A DNA stretch of 48,577 nucleotides, taken from positions 1 through 48,577 of the forward strand of contig JAFUNS010000005.1 in assembly GCA_017472925.1 (NCBI GenBank). Direction: 5' to 3'. The position numbers and the translations under genes were made by a program. Positions 31,068 to 40,273 of the stretch are shown here, piece by piece. The stretch is from Bacteroides sp. (GTDB taxonomy: Bacteria > Bacteroidota > Bacteroidia > Bacteroidales > Bacteroidaceae). The stretch's first letter is position 1, and each line of letters begins with the position of its first letter. The notes beneath the pieces are model-generated. The model was given only the letters and a program-made list of their open reading frames with translations, had not been told where the DNA came from and ran no database searches.

Positions 31068-33686
31068 TTACAGTCCTGCCAATTCAATAACCTTATCAAC
31101 TGCAGAAAGCAAACCTTCGGGGTTCTTACCACCGGCTGTTGCGAAGTGAGGAGCACCACCGCCACCACCTTGAATCAGCTTGGCAGCTTCCTTCACAAGG
31201 TTACCAGCCTTCAAACCGCCCTTCACGAGGTCTTCGCTCAACATCACGGTCAACATTGGCTTGCCGTTTTCTACGCTACCGATAACTACCAACAAGCTAC
31301 CGGCTACTTCACCCTTCAATTGGAAGGCGATGTCTTTGGCCACGTCGGCACTGATAGGAGCGACAGTCTTGATGACCTTCACACCACTCATTTCCTTGGC
31401 ATTGGCTATCAGGTCAGCCTTCAACGAGGCAGCCTTTTCCTTCATGAATTCTTCCAGTTGCTTCTTCAAGCCTGCGTTTTCGTCGATGGCCTTGCGGATG
31501 GCAGACTTCAAGTCAGGCACGTTGTTGAACAATGCCTTCAAATCAGCCATGGTATCCTGGAACTTGTCAATCATCATTTCCACCTTTTCGCCGGTGATGG
31601 CTTCGATACGACGGACGCCGGCAGCTACTGAACTTTCGCTGAGGATGCGTACCATACCAATCTTACCGGTAGCCGGTACGTGGGTACCGCCACAGAATTC
31701 GATGGAATTGCCGAACTGGATAACACGTACTTCATCGCCATACTTTTCGCCGAAGAGGGCGATAGCGCCAAGTTCCTTGGCCTTTTCAATCGGTAAGTTA
31801 CGATATTCCTGCAAAGGCACGTTTTCGCGAATCTTGGCATTCACCAAGTGTTCTACTTGACGGATTTCTTCGTCGGTTACTTTTTGGAAATGCGAGAAGT
31901 CGAAACGCAATGAATCCGGTGTAACCAACGACCCCTTCTGTTCCACGTGAGTGCCGAGCACTTCGCGGAGCGCTTCGTCCAACAAGTGAGTACAAGAGTG
32001 GTTGGCGGCACAAGCGGCACGCTTTTCTGTATCCACACAAGCCATCATCGGAGCTTCCGGATGTTCGGGCAACTTCTTGGCGATGTGGATAGGAAGGTTG
32101 TTTTCCTTCTTGGTATCGATGATTTCGATGGTTTCGAATTCGCTGCAAATCACACCGGTATCACCTACCTGACCACCGCTTTCAGCATAGAACGGAGTGT
32201 CACTCAATACAATCTGGTAGAGAGTCTGGTTCTTCTGTTTCACCTGACGGTAGCGGAGGATAGAGGTTTCGTATTCTGTATAGTCGTAGCCCACGAAGTT
32301 GGTTTCGCCTTCGTTCAATACAATCCAGTCGCCAGTTTCAACGGCTGCTGCGTTGCGGGCGCGTTCCTTCTGCTTTTGCATTTCGGCCTTGAATTCCTCT
32401 TCGTTCACGGTCATGCCGTTTTCGCGGAGAATCAGTTCGGTCAAGTCGAGCGGGAAGCCGAAGGTATCATATAAGGTAAAGCCGTCTACACCGCTGATTT
32501 CCTTCTTGCCGGCTGCCTTGGCTTCGTTCATGGTCTTGTCGAGCAAGCGGATACCGGTTTCAAGAGTGCGGAGGAATGAATCTTCTTCTTCCTTGATGAC
32601 CTTTTCAATCAATGTCTGCTGAGCCTTCAATTCCGGATAAGCTTCGCCCATATTGTCAATCAACACCGGCAACAACTTGTACATGAATGCCTGCTTCTGA
32701 CCGAGGAAGGTATAACCGTAACGAACGGCACGACGGAGGATACGACGAATCACGTAACCGGCCTTGGCGTTGCTTGGCAACTGACCATCGGTGATAGAGA
32801 ACGAAATGGTACGGATGTGGTCAGCGATTACACGCATAGCCACGTCTTGTTGAGCGTCCTTGCCATATTCAGTACCTGCCATAGTAGCGATAGCCTTAAT
32901 CATCGGTTGGAATACATCGGTATCGTAGTTCGATGTCTTGCCCTGCATGGCCATACACAAGCGTTCGAAGCCCATACCGGTATCGATAACCTTTGCAGGA
33001 AGACCTTCGAGTGAACCGTCTGCCTTACGGTTGAACTGCATGAACACGAGGTTCCAGATTTCAATCACTTGTGGATGGTCGTGGTTCACGAGGTCGCGAC
33101 CGCTCACCTTGGCACGTTCTTCAGCCGGACGGAGGTCGATGTGGATTTCCGAGCAAGGACCGCACGGACCGGTATCACCCATTTCCCAGAAGTTGTCCTT
33201 CTTGTTACCATTGATGATGTGATCCTTTGGCAAATATTTTTCCCAGAATCCTGCAGCTTCGTTATCGCGTTCAAGTCCTTCTTCAGGGCTTCCTTCGAAT
33301 ACGGTTGCATAGAGGTTTTCGGGGTTCAGTTTCAATACATCCACCAGGTATTCCCATGCCCAAGCAATGGCTTCTTCCTTGAAGTAGTCGCCGAACGACC
33401 AGTTGCCCAGCATTTCAAACATGGTGTGGTGATAGGTATCGTGACCTACTTCTTCCAAGTCGTTATGCTTACCGCTTACGCGCAGACACTTTTGTGAGTC
33501 TGCCACTCTTTTATATTTGGCAGGAACATTACCTAAAATAATATCCTTGAACTGGTTCATCCCTGCATTGGTGAACATCAAAGTGGGGTCGTCCTTTACG
33601 ACCATCGGAGCTGAAGGTACAATCTGGTGTCCCTTCGACTCAAAAAAGCTTTTGAAAGAATCTCTAATTTCTTTAGCTGTCATCAT
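31068..33686 (-). CDS. alaS: Alanine--tRNA ligase
   Basis: 872 residues, the usual length. It attaches alanine to tRNA-Ala and edits mischarged Ser/Gly. The class II catalytic core occupies about 1-240 ([35 protein letters not shown]), followed by the tRNA-recognition region, the editing domain with zinc motif [16 protein letters not shown] (HxxxH) and CGGTHV, and the C-terminal oligomerisation domain with the Gly-rich [24 protein letters not shown] from the second Met is an equivalent start. Minus strand, own -7 element. Confidence 0.98.
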   Translation of the reverse strand: MMTAKEIRDSFKSFFESKGHQIVPSAPMVVKDDPTLMFTNAGMNQFKDIILGNVPAKYKRVADSQKCLRVSGKHNDLEEVGHDTYHHTMFEMLGNWSFGDYFKEEAIAWAWEYLVDVLKLNPENLYATVFEGSPEEGLERDNEAAGFWEKYLPKDHIINGNKKDNFWEMGDTGPCGPCSEIHIDLRPAEERAKVSGRDLVNHDHPQVIEIWNLVFMQFNRKADGSLEGLPAKVIDTGMGFERLCMAMQGKTSNYDTDVFQPMIKAIATMAGTEYGKDAQQDVAMRVIADHIRTISFSITDGQLPSNAKAGYVIRRILRRAVRYGYTFLGQKQAFMYKLLPVLIDNMGEAYPELKAQQTLIEKVIKEEEDSFLRTLETGIRLLDKTMNEAKAAGKKEISGVDGFTLYDTFGFPLDLTELILRENGMTVNEEEFKAEMQKQKERARNAAAVETGDWIVLNEGETNFVGYDYTEYETSILRYRQVKQKNQTLYQIVLSDTPFYAESGGQVGDTGVICSEFETIEIIDTKKENNLPIHIAKKLPEHPEAPMMACVDTEKRAACAANHSCTHLLDEALREVLGTHVEQKGSLVTPDSLRFDFSHFQKVTDEEIRQVEHLVNAKIRENVPLQEYRNLPIEKAKELGAIALFGEKYGDEVRVIQFGNSIEFCGGTHVPATGKIGMVRILSESSVAAGVRRIEAITGEKVEMMIDKFQDTMADLKALFNNVPDLKSAIRKAIDENAGLKKQLEEFMKEKAASLKADLIANAKEMSGVKVIKTVAPISADVAKDIAFQLKGEVAGSLLVVIGSVENGKPMLTVMLSEDLVKGGLKAGNLVKEAAKLIQGGGGGAPHFATAGGKNPEGLLSAVDKVIELAGL

Positions 33687-33728
33687 TGCTTATATAGTCT
33701 TGTAGTTAATATTCTCGAAAATGATTTG

Positions 33729-33736
33729 CAAAGATA
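33729..33736 (-). promoter_or_regulatory. Putative -7 element of alaS
   Basis: TATCTTTG on the minus strand fits TAnnTTTG, about 43 nt upstream of the alaS ATG. No TTG at the -33 position. Confidence 0.45.
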
Positions 33737-33818
33737 ATTGGTTTTATTAATTTTGTCGCTAAGTTTGATGCAAAATCTTGAGGCCTCGTGCCTTAAAAAC
33801 TTAAAAAACAGTATTTGA

Positions 33819-34787
33819 ATGCGTAAAGTATACTATATTTATAATCCTAAGACCCGTACTTACGATCGGATTTATCCTACCGTAAAGCAACGGGCATGGA
33901 GCATTGCCCGTCGTTTGTTTGTGGGGATGGGTTTGGGAGCTGTCAGCTTTATTTTGCTGCTATGGATCTTCGGCTCTCCTTCGGAAAAAGAACTCCGTAT
34001 TGAGAATTCCCGTTTGTTGGCACAATATAATGTATTGTCCCATCGGTTGGATGAAGCTTTGGGGGTGATGAGTGATATTCAGCAGCGGGATGATAACCTT
34101 TACCGCGTGGTGCTGCAAGCCGACCCGATAGCCGATGCTGTCCGGATGGCCGGGTATGGAGGAACCAACCGTTACGAGGAACTGATGGATATGGCGAATT
34201 CCGATTTGGTAATTAATACTACGCAAAAGATGGATATGCTTGATCGCCAACTCTATATCCAATCCCAATCTTTCGATGAGGTGGTGGCATTATGTAAGGA
34301 ACATGACGATATGTTACGATGTATTCCGGCTATCCAACCGGTTTCCAATAAAGACTTGAAGAAGACGGCCTCGGGATACGGAACCCGTATAGACCCTATC
34401 TATAAGACTACCAAGTTTCACGAAGGCATGGACTTCTCGGCCAACATCGGTACGCCCATTTATGCTACGGGTAATGGTACGGTAACCAAAGCCGGATGGC
34501 AAAGTGGATATGGTAGGGTAGTAGTTATCAATCACGGCTATGGTTACGAAACACTTTATGCCCACATGAACAAGATTGGCGTGCGGGTAGGACAGAAGGT
34601 GATACGCGGTGAAACCATTGGCGAAGTGGGGAATACAGGAAAAAGTACCGGTCCCCATCTGCACTATGAAGTGCATGTAAAAGGTCGGGTGGTAAATCCG
34701 GTAAACTATTACTTTATGGACTTGAATGCCGAAGATTATGACCGTATGATTCAAATTGCGGCCAATCATGGTAAAGTATTCGATTAA
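33819..34787 (+). CDS. M23-family metallopeptidase (LytM domain), inner-membrane anchored
   Basis: 322 residues. A short cytoplasmic segment, one membrane helix (about 32-52), a coiled-coil region (about 55-95, ELRIENSRLLAQYNVLSHRL) and a C-terminal peptidase M23 domain at about 190-300. Zinc ligands are in FHEGMDFS (HxxxD) and GPHLHYEV (HxH), and the NHGYGYETLYAHM block is typical. It cuts peptidoglycan peptides in the periplasm or activates other hydrolases. All zinc-binding motifs are intact, unlike degenerate EnvC-type activators. It is first in a probable operon with the MerR-type gene (13 nt) and the esterase gene. I recall the same M23-MerR pairing downstream of alaS in other Bacteroidales. 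Confidence 0.94.
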   Translation: MRKVYYIYNPKTRTYDRIYPTVKQRAWSIARRLFVGMGLGAVSFILLLWIFGSPSEKELRIENSRLLAQYNVLSHRLDEALGVMSDIQQRDDNLYRVVLQADPIADAVRMAGYGGTNRYEELMDMANSDLVINTTQKMDMLDRQLYIQSQSFDEVVALCKEHDDMLRCIPAIQPVSNKDLKKTASGYGTRIDPIYKTTKFHEGMDFSANIGTPIYATGNGTVTKAGWQSGYGRVVVINHGYGYETLYAHMNKIGVRVGQKVIRGETIGEVGNTGKSTGPHLHYEVHVKGRVVNPVNYYFMDLNAEDYDRMIQIAANHGKVFD

Positions 34788-34800
34788 AAATAAGGATGTT

Positions 34801-35148
34801 ATGGCATATAATCCCAATAAGGAACTGAAAATGTATTATTCCATTGGTGAGGTGGCGAAGATGTTTGGCGTAAACGAATCATTGCTTCGCTACTGGGAGA
34901 AGGAATTTCCTATCATTGCTCCTCGTAAGGCCGGTGGAAATGTACGCCAATACCGCAAGGAAGATATTGAAAACATTCGTTTGATATATCATTTGGTCAA
35001 AGAAAAAGGTATGACACTGCAAGGTGCAAAGCTGCGTTTGAAGACCAGCCGCGAAAAGACCATCAACTCCTCGGAAGTAGTGGCCCGCCTGAAAGCGGTA
35101 CGCGAAGAATTGGTGGCTCTTCGTAGTGCATTAGACTATCTTACTTAA
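34801..35148 (+). CDS. MerR-family transcriptional regulator
   Basis: 115 residues from the ATG at 34801; an upstream in-frame start at 34756 would overlap the peptidase gene and adds residues without family similarity. The HTH_17/MerR DNA-binding domain is YYSIGEVAKMFGVNESLLRYWEKEF, followed by the wing VRQYRKEDIENIRLIYHL and a short helical tail for dimerisation. There is no effector-binding domain or Cys ligand set, so it is not a metal sensor. It probably controls cell-envelope genes near it, but the target is unknown. Confidence 0.92.
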   Translation: MAYNPNKELKMYYSIGEVAKMFGVNESLLRYWEKEFPIIAPRKAGGNVRQYRKEDIENIRLIYHLVKEKGMTLQGAKLRLKTSREKTINSSEVVARLKAVREELVALRSALDYLT

Positions 35149-35163
35149 TCTAAATAAACTGAC

Positions 35164-36603
35164 ATGAAAAAGTTTTTATTCTTCGTCCTGTCGATGCTGT
35201 TTGTCACATCACAGGCACAAACTGCGAGAAAGTTTACGATTGACCTTACCGAGGGCGGCAAGGCTCAAATGGTGTGTTTCCTTCCCGAAAAGCCATCGGG
35301 TAAAGCCATTGTAGGTGTACCGGGAGGCGGATATTCCGTATTGTCCAATACGCACGAGGGGTATTTGGCATCCGAATGGCTCAACAAACGGGGAATTGCT
35401 TATTTTGTGGTGAATTATCGCTTGCCGAACGGTGACCGCACGCTTCCGATGGGTGATGTACAGAAAAGTATACGAATCGTACGCGACTCGGCAGCTGTTT
35501 GGAACATTCATCCGCGCGATGTGGGTATCATGGGATTCTCGGCCGGAGGACATCTGGCGTCGGTCATTTCTACTCATTCAGAATATGATGTACGTCCCGA
35601 TTTCAGCATATTGTTCTATCCGGTCATTTCGATGGACGAAAAAGTTACGCACAAGTATTCCTGCCGCAATTTCTTGGGCGAAGAAGGCCAAAAGGACAAG
35701 GATTTGGTGCGCCGTTTCTCTACAAACAATGCAGTAAGACGTCATTTGACTCCACCGGCTCTTATCATTACTGCTAATGATGACCGTCTGGTTCCTTTTG
35801 TAACCAATGGATTGGCTTATTATACAGCCATGCGCAAAGCAGGTAATGAATGTACCATGCATGTGTATCCCACAGGCGACCATGGTTTCGGCTTTGGACA
35901 TTGGTTCAAGTATCACGATCAATTGTTGGCCGACTTGGGAGTTTGGCTGGACAACCTGCAGACACCGGCTCCCGATGCCATCCGTGTAGCTTGTATCGGC
36001 AATAGTATTACCGACGGAAGTGGCATTGATATGGCTTCTCAGCATGGCTATCCCGCTATCTTACAGCAGAAGTTGGGAAAAGACTATTGGGTGAAAAACT
36101 TCGGTGTAAGTGGACGCACCATGCTTAATAAAGGGGACCGCCCTTATATGAATGAATTGGCTTGGCGCGATGCCTTGGCTTTCCAGCCCGATATTGTAAT
36201 CATTAAGTTAGGAACCAATGACTCGAAACCTCAGAATTGGCAACATGGAGCTGAGTTCAAGCAAGATTTGGTGCAGATGATTATCGAACTTTGTCCGGAA
36301 TTGGCCCAATTGCCGAAGAACAAGAAAAAGCGTGCAAAGGCTCTGGCCGAAGTAAAGACCCAAATTTTCCTTTGCACCCCCATTCCTGCTTTCAAGTCTA
36401 CGTGGAACATCAACGACTCGGTTATAGTGAATGGAGTCATTCCTGTTCAGCAAGAAGTGGCCAAAGAATATGGTCTGCAAGTGATAGACCTCCACACCCT
36501 CTTTGCCAATGATGGTGACAAGATGGTAGCCGACGGTATCCACCCTAACGCAGATGGTGCACGTCGCATGGCAGAAATCATAGCGGATGCGTTGAAAGAT
36601 TGA
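35164..36603 (+). CDS. Secreted two-domain esterase: alpha/beta hydrolase plus SGNH/GDSL hydrolase
   Basis: 479 residues with signal peptide MKKFLFFVLSMLFVTSQAQ. Domain 1 (about 30-270) is an alpha/beta hydrolase of the acetyl-xylan/feruloyl esterase type: oxyanion region GVPGGGYSV, nucleophile Ser126 in GFSAGGH, Asp207 in ANDDRLVP, His240 in GDHGFGF. Domain 2 (about 275-479) is an SGNH hydrolase: Ser281 in CIGNSITDGSG, Gly in SGRTM, Asn352 in GTNDS and the Asp457/His460 pair in DGIHPN. Both catalytic sets are complete, so it should remove acyl groups, probably acetates, from carbohydrate at two positions. No glycoside hydrolase is nearby. It starts 15 nt after the MerR gene, which may be co-transcribed. 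SusCD-type genes follow on the other strand. Confidence 0.9.
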   Translation: MKKFLFFVLSMLFVTSQAQTARKFTIDLTEGGKAQMVCFLPEKPSGKAIVGVPGGGYSVLSNTHEGYLASEWLNKRGIAYFVVNYRLPNGDRTLPMGDVQKSIRIVRDSAAVWNIHPRDVGIMGFSAGGHLASVISTHSEYDVRPDFSILFYPVISMDEKVTHKYSCRNFLGEEGQKDKDLVRRFSTNNAVRRHLTPPALIITANDDRLVPFVTNGLAYYTAMRKAGNECTMHVYPTGDHGFGFGHWFKYHDQLLADLGVWLDNLQTPAPDAIRVACIGNSITDGSGIDMASQHGYPAILQQKLGKDYWVKNFGVSGRTMLNKGDRPYMNELAWRDALAFQPDIVIIKLGTNDSKPQNWQHGAEFKQDLVQMIIELCPELAQLPKNKKKRAKALAEVKTQIFLCTPIPAFKSTWNINDSVIVNGVIPVQQEVAKEYGLQVIDLHTLFANDGDKMVADGIHPNADGARRMAEIIADALKD

Positions 36604-36651
36604 TGACCAACATCTGTTATTGACTAATGGGGACAAATAGTACAGATATAG

Positions 36652-36680
36652 GTGAGGGGCACAATCCCAGTGCCCCTCAC
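36652..36680. terminator. Perfect 11-bp hairpin between convergent genes
   Basis: GTGAGGGGCAC (36652-36662) and GTGCCCCTCAC (36670-36680) pair perfectly around a 7-nt loop. There is no T-run on either strand. It lies between the convergent esterase and thioredoxin genes and could act as a bidirectional transcript end or mRNA stabiliser. Confidence 0.55.
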
Positions 36681-36721
36681 TTGAAACCTTTTAAATTTTA
36701 AGAGAGAGTTGTAACGTAAAG

Positions 36722-37837
36722 TTATTCTGTAGCTTCTATTTCCTTTTCCAACTGCATCAATGAAGTGACTCCAAAGTAGATAGTTGAAGTATGTAAATCA
36801 GGAAGTTGGGCACGCATAAAACGAATGGCTCTTTTAATTATTTCCTTATCTTTCGTATTAATGGTTTGATGGAAATAGGGATAGAGAGCCGCTTTTAATT
36901 CTTCAGGCATTTGTCCAAATTCATTCTCACATACTGTCAGATAGCTATTTAGGTCACCGGTAGCGTGAGCTTCAATCAACTTGAAAGGTATATTCCATTT
37001 TCCTTCTTTGTTCATCCCACAGTCAATCATTAGACTTTTAAGTTTCGAATATACAGATTCATCATAAGGATTAGTTCCGTTCATGATATTCTGTAACTCA
37101 ATTTGATAGAGTTCAGTAATATAAGAATTAATGCTTTTTTTAGCTTCAATGTCAAACTTTTCGCAATTGTTAATCATATATTCTGCCTTTGGATCAACTA
37201 TTGATTGGGTAAAAGTATATGAATATACAAAAGTATTGGATGCAGATAATTTCTGTTCTTCTGACAAACCGTTGAAATAGTCGGAGACAACTTTCATAGC
37301 TTCTTCTATGAGTTCCTGATTCATACGGCGTCCTTGCCGTGCCTCTTTCAACTTCAAATTCGCATAACTTTCTACAAGTTCAGGTGTGCGTTCACCTGCT
37401 GCATAACGTTCTTTGACTCGTTCCGGTGTCAGGTTCGGGTTAATGCCTGCTTCTATTTCGGATATAAATTTCATTCCGTCATAATTACCTCCTTCTTTCT
37501 TGAATACGACTTTATCCGATGAATCTACTACAATGAAGGTAGGGTAAGCTTTTACTTCGAATCGCTTGGCCAAATCTTTTCCCTCTTTCTCGGCATCCAG
37601 CTTGATACATACATATTTGTTGTTAAAATATTCACCGACTTGTGGCTGTGGAAAGACATTTTTCATCATCATTTTGCATGGGCCACACCATGTGGTATAG
37701 AAGTCAATGAATACTAACTTGTTTTCTGTCTTTGCAGCTTTCAAAGCTTCCGCATAATTGATTGATCGGAAATTGGTTTGTCCCCATAAGGTTAATGTAC
37801 CTAATAGGATACATAAGCTCATAATAATCTTTTTCAT
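36722..37837 (-). CDS. Thioredoxin-domain periplasmic protein
   Basis: 371 residues with a signal peptide (MKKIIMSLCILLGTLTLWGQ). The thioredoxin fold occupies about 25-140, with active site WCGPC (Cys51 and Cys54) and the cis-Pro region KAYPTFIVVD. The remainder (about 140-371) is a helical extension without a recognised domain (ERVKERYAAGERTPELVESYANL), as in several SusCD-linked thioredoxins. It should reduce or isomerise disulfides in the periplasm. Last gene of the minus-strand ECF-regulated operon, starting 19 nt after the PKD-like lipoprotein gene. Presence in the operon suggests the substrate or its binding proteins contain disulfides. Confidence 0.9.
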   Translation of the reverse strand: MKKIIMSLCILLGTLTLWGQTNFRSINYAEALKAAKTENKLVFIDFYTTWCGPCKMMMKNVFPQPQVGEYFNNKYVCIKLDAEKEGKDLAKRFEVKAYPTFIVVDSSDKVVFKKEGGNYDGMKFISEIEAGINPNLTPERVKERYAAGERTPELVESYANLKLKEARQGRRMNQELIEEAMKVVSDYFNGLSEEQKLSASNTFVYSYTFTQSIVDPKAEYMINNCEKFDIEAKKSINSYITELYQIELQNIMNGTNPYDESVYSKLKSLMIDCGMNKEGKWNIPFKLIEAHATGDLNSYLTVCENEFGQMPEELKAALYPYFHQTINTKDKEIIKRAIRFMRAQLPDLHTSTIYFGVTSLMQLEKEIEATE

Positions 37838-37856
37838 ATTGTTTTCTTGTAATGGA

Positions 37857-39452
37857 TTAATCTATTTCCGGATATACTTTATAGCCGAACATTAAATCAT
37901 AATCACTGAAATTCGATGAGAGGAAGCGGACTGATTTCACTTTTCCGGTTCCGGTTATCTTCTGTATGGGTTCACCATCCGGCATCCCCCCAATCATGTT
38001 GTACATATATAAATGATAATTGGCTCCTTCTTGAGTTCCTACAATCAGGTAATCATAATTGTTGGAACTGGCAAAATTGGCATTCCAATATTGATTGGAT
38101 ACATAGGTCAATATTTCGTTGGACGAAATGCCGGTCAAGGCTACTTCCTGTTCTCCCAAGTCATCAGAGTTGGTATTGCAGGCCCATAATTTGTTCTCGT
38201 CAATGCAATAGATATAATTGGCTGTCAGTCCATTGGTGGCAAATACATCTGATTTTCCCATGTGTGAGTCAGGAGAAATCTTAATCCTCCGGTCGAAATA
38301 CATATTCATAAAACCGTCGTCTGTAGCCAGATAAAGATAACGTTCCCGGCTTGTTTGGTTTTCCAATACGAAATTAGCCAATGTACCGCTTGCTATATTC
38401 ATTCCTGCTCCTATACATTCATAGTCATAGAGGTTTTGTGTGATTTCATATCCTTCCCAAAACATATCAAGCAAAGGGTAAGTGGTCAAGTTGTAATCCA
38501 GATAAATTAAGCTATGATTTTTATTATCCCAACAAAACATGCCTCCATGAGCTGTGATATTGGAAAACGCATAACAGCTTATACCAATACTTTCGTCCAA
38601 AGAAAATCCGTATTTTCCCACGCATGGAGAACCGTACATCGATTCTGCACCAGTATAACGAACACCGTTTGAAGACAGATAGGCCATATTCATACCCATC
38701 ATTCCTACCCGATAGATGCTTACCGGTTGTTCATCGGGCTCCATATCATCGTACAACAAATTACTGCGGTCGAATACTTTCATAAGGTCGGAAGAACGGA
38801 ATATATTTATTTCTTTCGCTTCTGTACTGACAGCAATCATGTTGGTTGCTTCCATTTGGTCGGTTTCCGGATTTACATAATAATGTCCGTAAAGCGGATT
38901 CAAACAATAGGGCTTTCCTTTCAATGATTCTCCTTGTGTCTGGGCTATTAAATTTTCCGAAAAGGCTCCGCTTGAAGCCAACAAGTCCAAGTCCGTATCT
39001 CCCGATTCCGTTTCTTTCATGACATAGAATCCTTGTGAAAATTCTGTCACAACGAATAAATCCGTTTTCGACAATACGGTATATGAGTTATGGGTAACTT
39101 TTACCTCATACCTGATTTGATAAGTGCCGGGAGCAACGTTCACTTCAAAATCCAAGTCTTTTTCACGACCTATGATTTCAGGTTCTATTTGATTGCCATT
39201 TTCGTCTTTTGTCCCTGTTTTTGAATTTAGCAGTGTCCACGTATATTCCAACTCGCTGTCCGTATAGCCTGAAGTTACTACAGGGCTGATTTTCAATATT
39301 TCACCTACGTATGATGTGCTTAGGTAACTCTCTTCGATACCTGTTACATTAATTTCTCCAATTGGAGTCCCTTGTTTACTGTCATCGCTGAAGCAGGAAG
39401 ACATTCCAAACATTCCGATAATACATATTAATTGATAAATATATTTTTTCAT
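37857..39452 (-). CDS. PKD-like family lipoprotein
   Basis: 531 residues. Lipobox signal sequence ending GMSSC with Cys20. An Ig/PKD-like domain at about 35-135 (LEYTWTLLN; PGTYQIRYEVKVTHNSY) precedes a long region that looks like a beta-propeller of repeated strand blocks, with QGFYVMKETESGDTDLDLL at its start. This is, from memory, the PKD_2 family found next to DUF4843 and SusD in Bacteroides. It probably sits on the cell surface as an accessory binding protein. Position between the DUF4843 gene (21 nt) and the thioredoxin gene (19 nt) makes co-expression near certain. Confidence 0.8.
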   Translation of the reverse strand: MKKYIYQLICIIGMFGMSSCFSDDSKQGTPIGEINVTGIEESYLSTSYVGEILKISPVVTSGYTDSELEYTWTLLNSKTGTKDENGNQIEPEIIGREKDLDFEVNVAPGTYQIRYEVKVTHNSYTVLSKTDLFVVTEFSQGFYVMKETESGDTDLDLLASSGAFSENLIAQTQGESLKGKPYCLNPLYGHYYVNPETDQMEATNMIAVSTEAKEINIFRSSDLMKVFDRSNLLYDDMEPDEQPVSIYRVGMMGMNMAYLSSNGVRYTGAESMYGSPCVGKYGFSLDESIGISCYAFSNITAHGGMFCWDNKNHSLIYLDYNLTTYPLLDMFWEGYEITQNLYDYECIGAGMNIASGTLANFVLENQTSRERYLYLATDDGFMNMYFDRRIKISPDSHMGKSDVFATNGLTANYIYCIDENKLWACNTNSDDLGEQEVALTGISSNEILTYVSNQYWNANFASSNNYDYLIVGTQEGANYHLYMYNMIGGMPDGEPIQKITGTGKVKSVRFLSSNFSDYDLMFGYKVYPEID

Positions 39453-39473
39453 ATAGTAGCCTTTTTAGATTTG

Positions 39474-40259
39474 TTAATAACTTAATACTACCGGTGTGCC
39501 GTCGGCTTCACATAATACACCCAAGCCTTGCGCTTCACGTTCGGCATTGTATTCGGCCAATTGTCTGACCAACTTTTCATATATATAGTTTACGTATCCG
39601 CTGTCACCGTTCATCAGGTTGTTGATATACTCATCATCAAAACGTTCTCCTGTTTGGTCTATCAGGAATTGATGTTTTACGGGACCATAACTACCGAAGT
39701 AATAGAAAAAGTAGGTCGTATTCCAAGCTGTAGGTTCGACTAATTTGTCCGAAATGGTAAGGGTTCGCATTTGGAAACGTTCGTATCCTGGCTTGAAGAT
39801 ACCGTTATCCTTGATACGGAATTGAAGGATGACATCTGTCTCTTTCAGCGAAGCATCTCTTTTTAATATAATAGGGATTTCCGCTTTGGTCTCTCCTGCC
39901 CGAATGACATATAGACTTTTTAAAGTAGCGTCGTCAAAAGGTACGTAATGTATTCCAGCCTTTGCATCATTATTCCCGGTCATGACTTGTTCTAACTCAA
40001 AGAGACGGTCTTGGTCTGATAGAAATCCCATGGTTTCTACAGTGTAATATTCTGTATGTTCCGTGGCATCTGAACCGTCGTATACGAAAGAATAGCTGTT
40101 TCGTGTCCATTCTTCCTTCCAATCACCTTCTTCCGGAGTCCAGTCGTAATAGAAATTCAACCAACAGTCTTGGGTGTTATAAAGTTCAAGTTCTTTTTCG
40201 CAGGAAGTCATAGTCAAAAGACATGCTCCGCATAGAATATGTTTTATAATCTTCTTCAT
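39474..40259 (-). CDS. DUF4843 lipoprotein
   Basis: 261 residues from the ATG at 40259 (a TTG two codons upstream is unlikely). The lipoprotein signal ends LTMTSC with Cys20. The rest is beta-rich with DQDRLFELEQVMTGNNDAK and GIHYVPFDDATLKS, pattern that I associate with DUF4843, resembling Calx-beta-type sandwiches. Surface-exposed partner of the SusC/SusD pair, with unknown ligand. It starts 14 nt after the susD stop. Confidence 0.8.
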   Translation of the reverse strand: MKKIIKHILCGACLLTMTSCEKELELYNTQDCWLNFYYDWTPEEGDWKEEWTRNSYSFVYDGSDATEHTEYYTVETMGFLSDQDRLFELEQVMTGNNDAKAGIHYVPFDDATLKSLYVIRAGETKAEIPIILKRDASLKETDVILQFRIKDNGIFKPGYERFQMRTLTISDKLVEPTAWNTTYFFYYFGSYGPVKHQFLIDQTGERFDDEYINNLMNGDSGYVNYIYEKLVRQLAEYNAEREAQGLGVLCEADGTPVVLSY

Positions 40260-40273
40260 CGTCAACCTTATTT

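Noticed and set aside
34756-34800. Longer MerR-type protein overlapping the M23 gene
   Set aside because: The added 15 residues have no similarity to the family, while the ATG at 34801 is followed directly by the conserved start of the protein.
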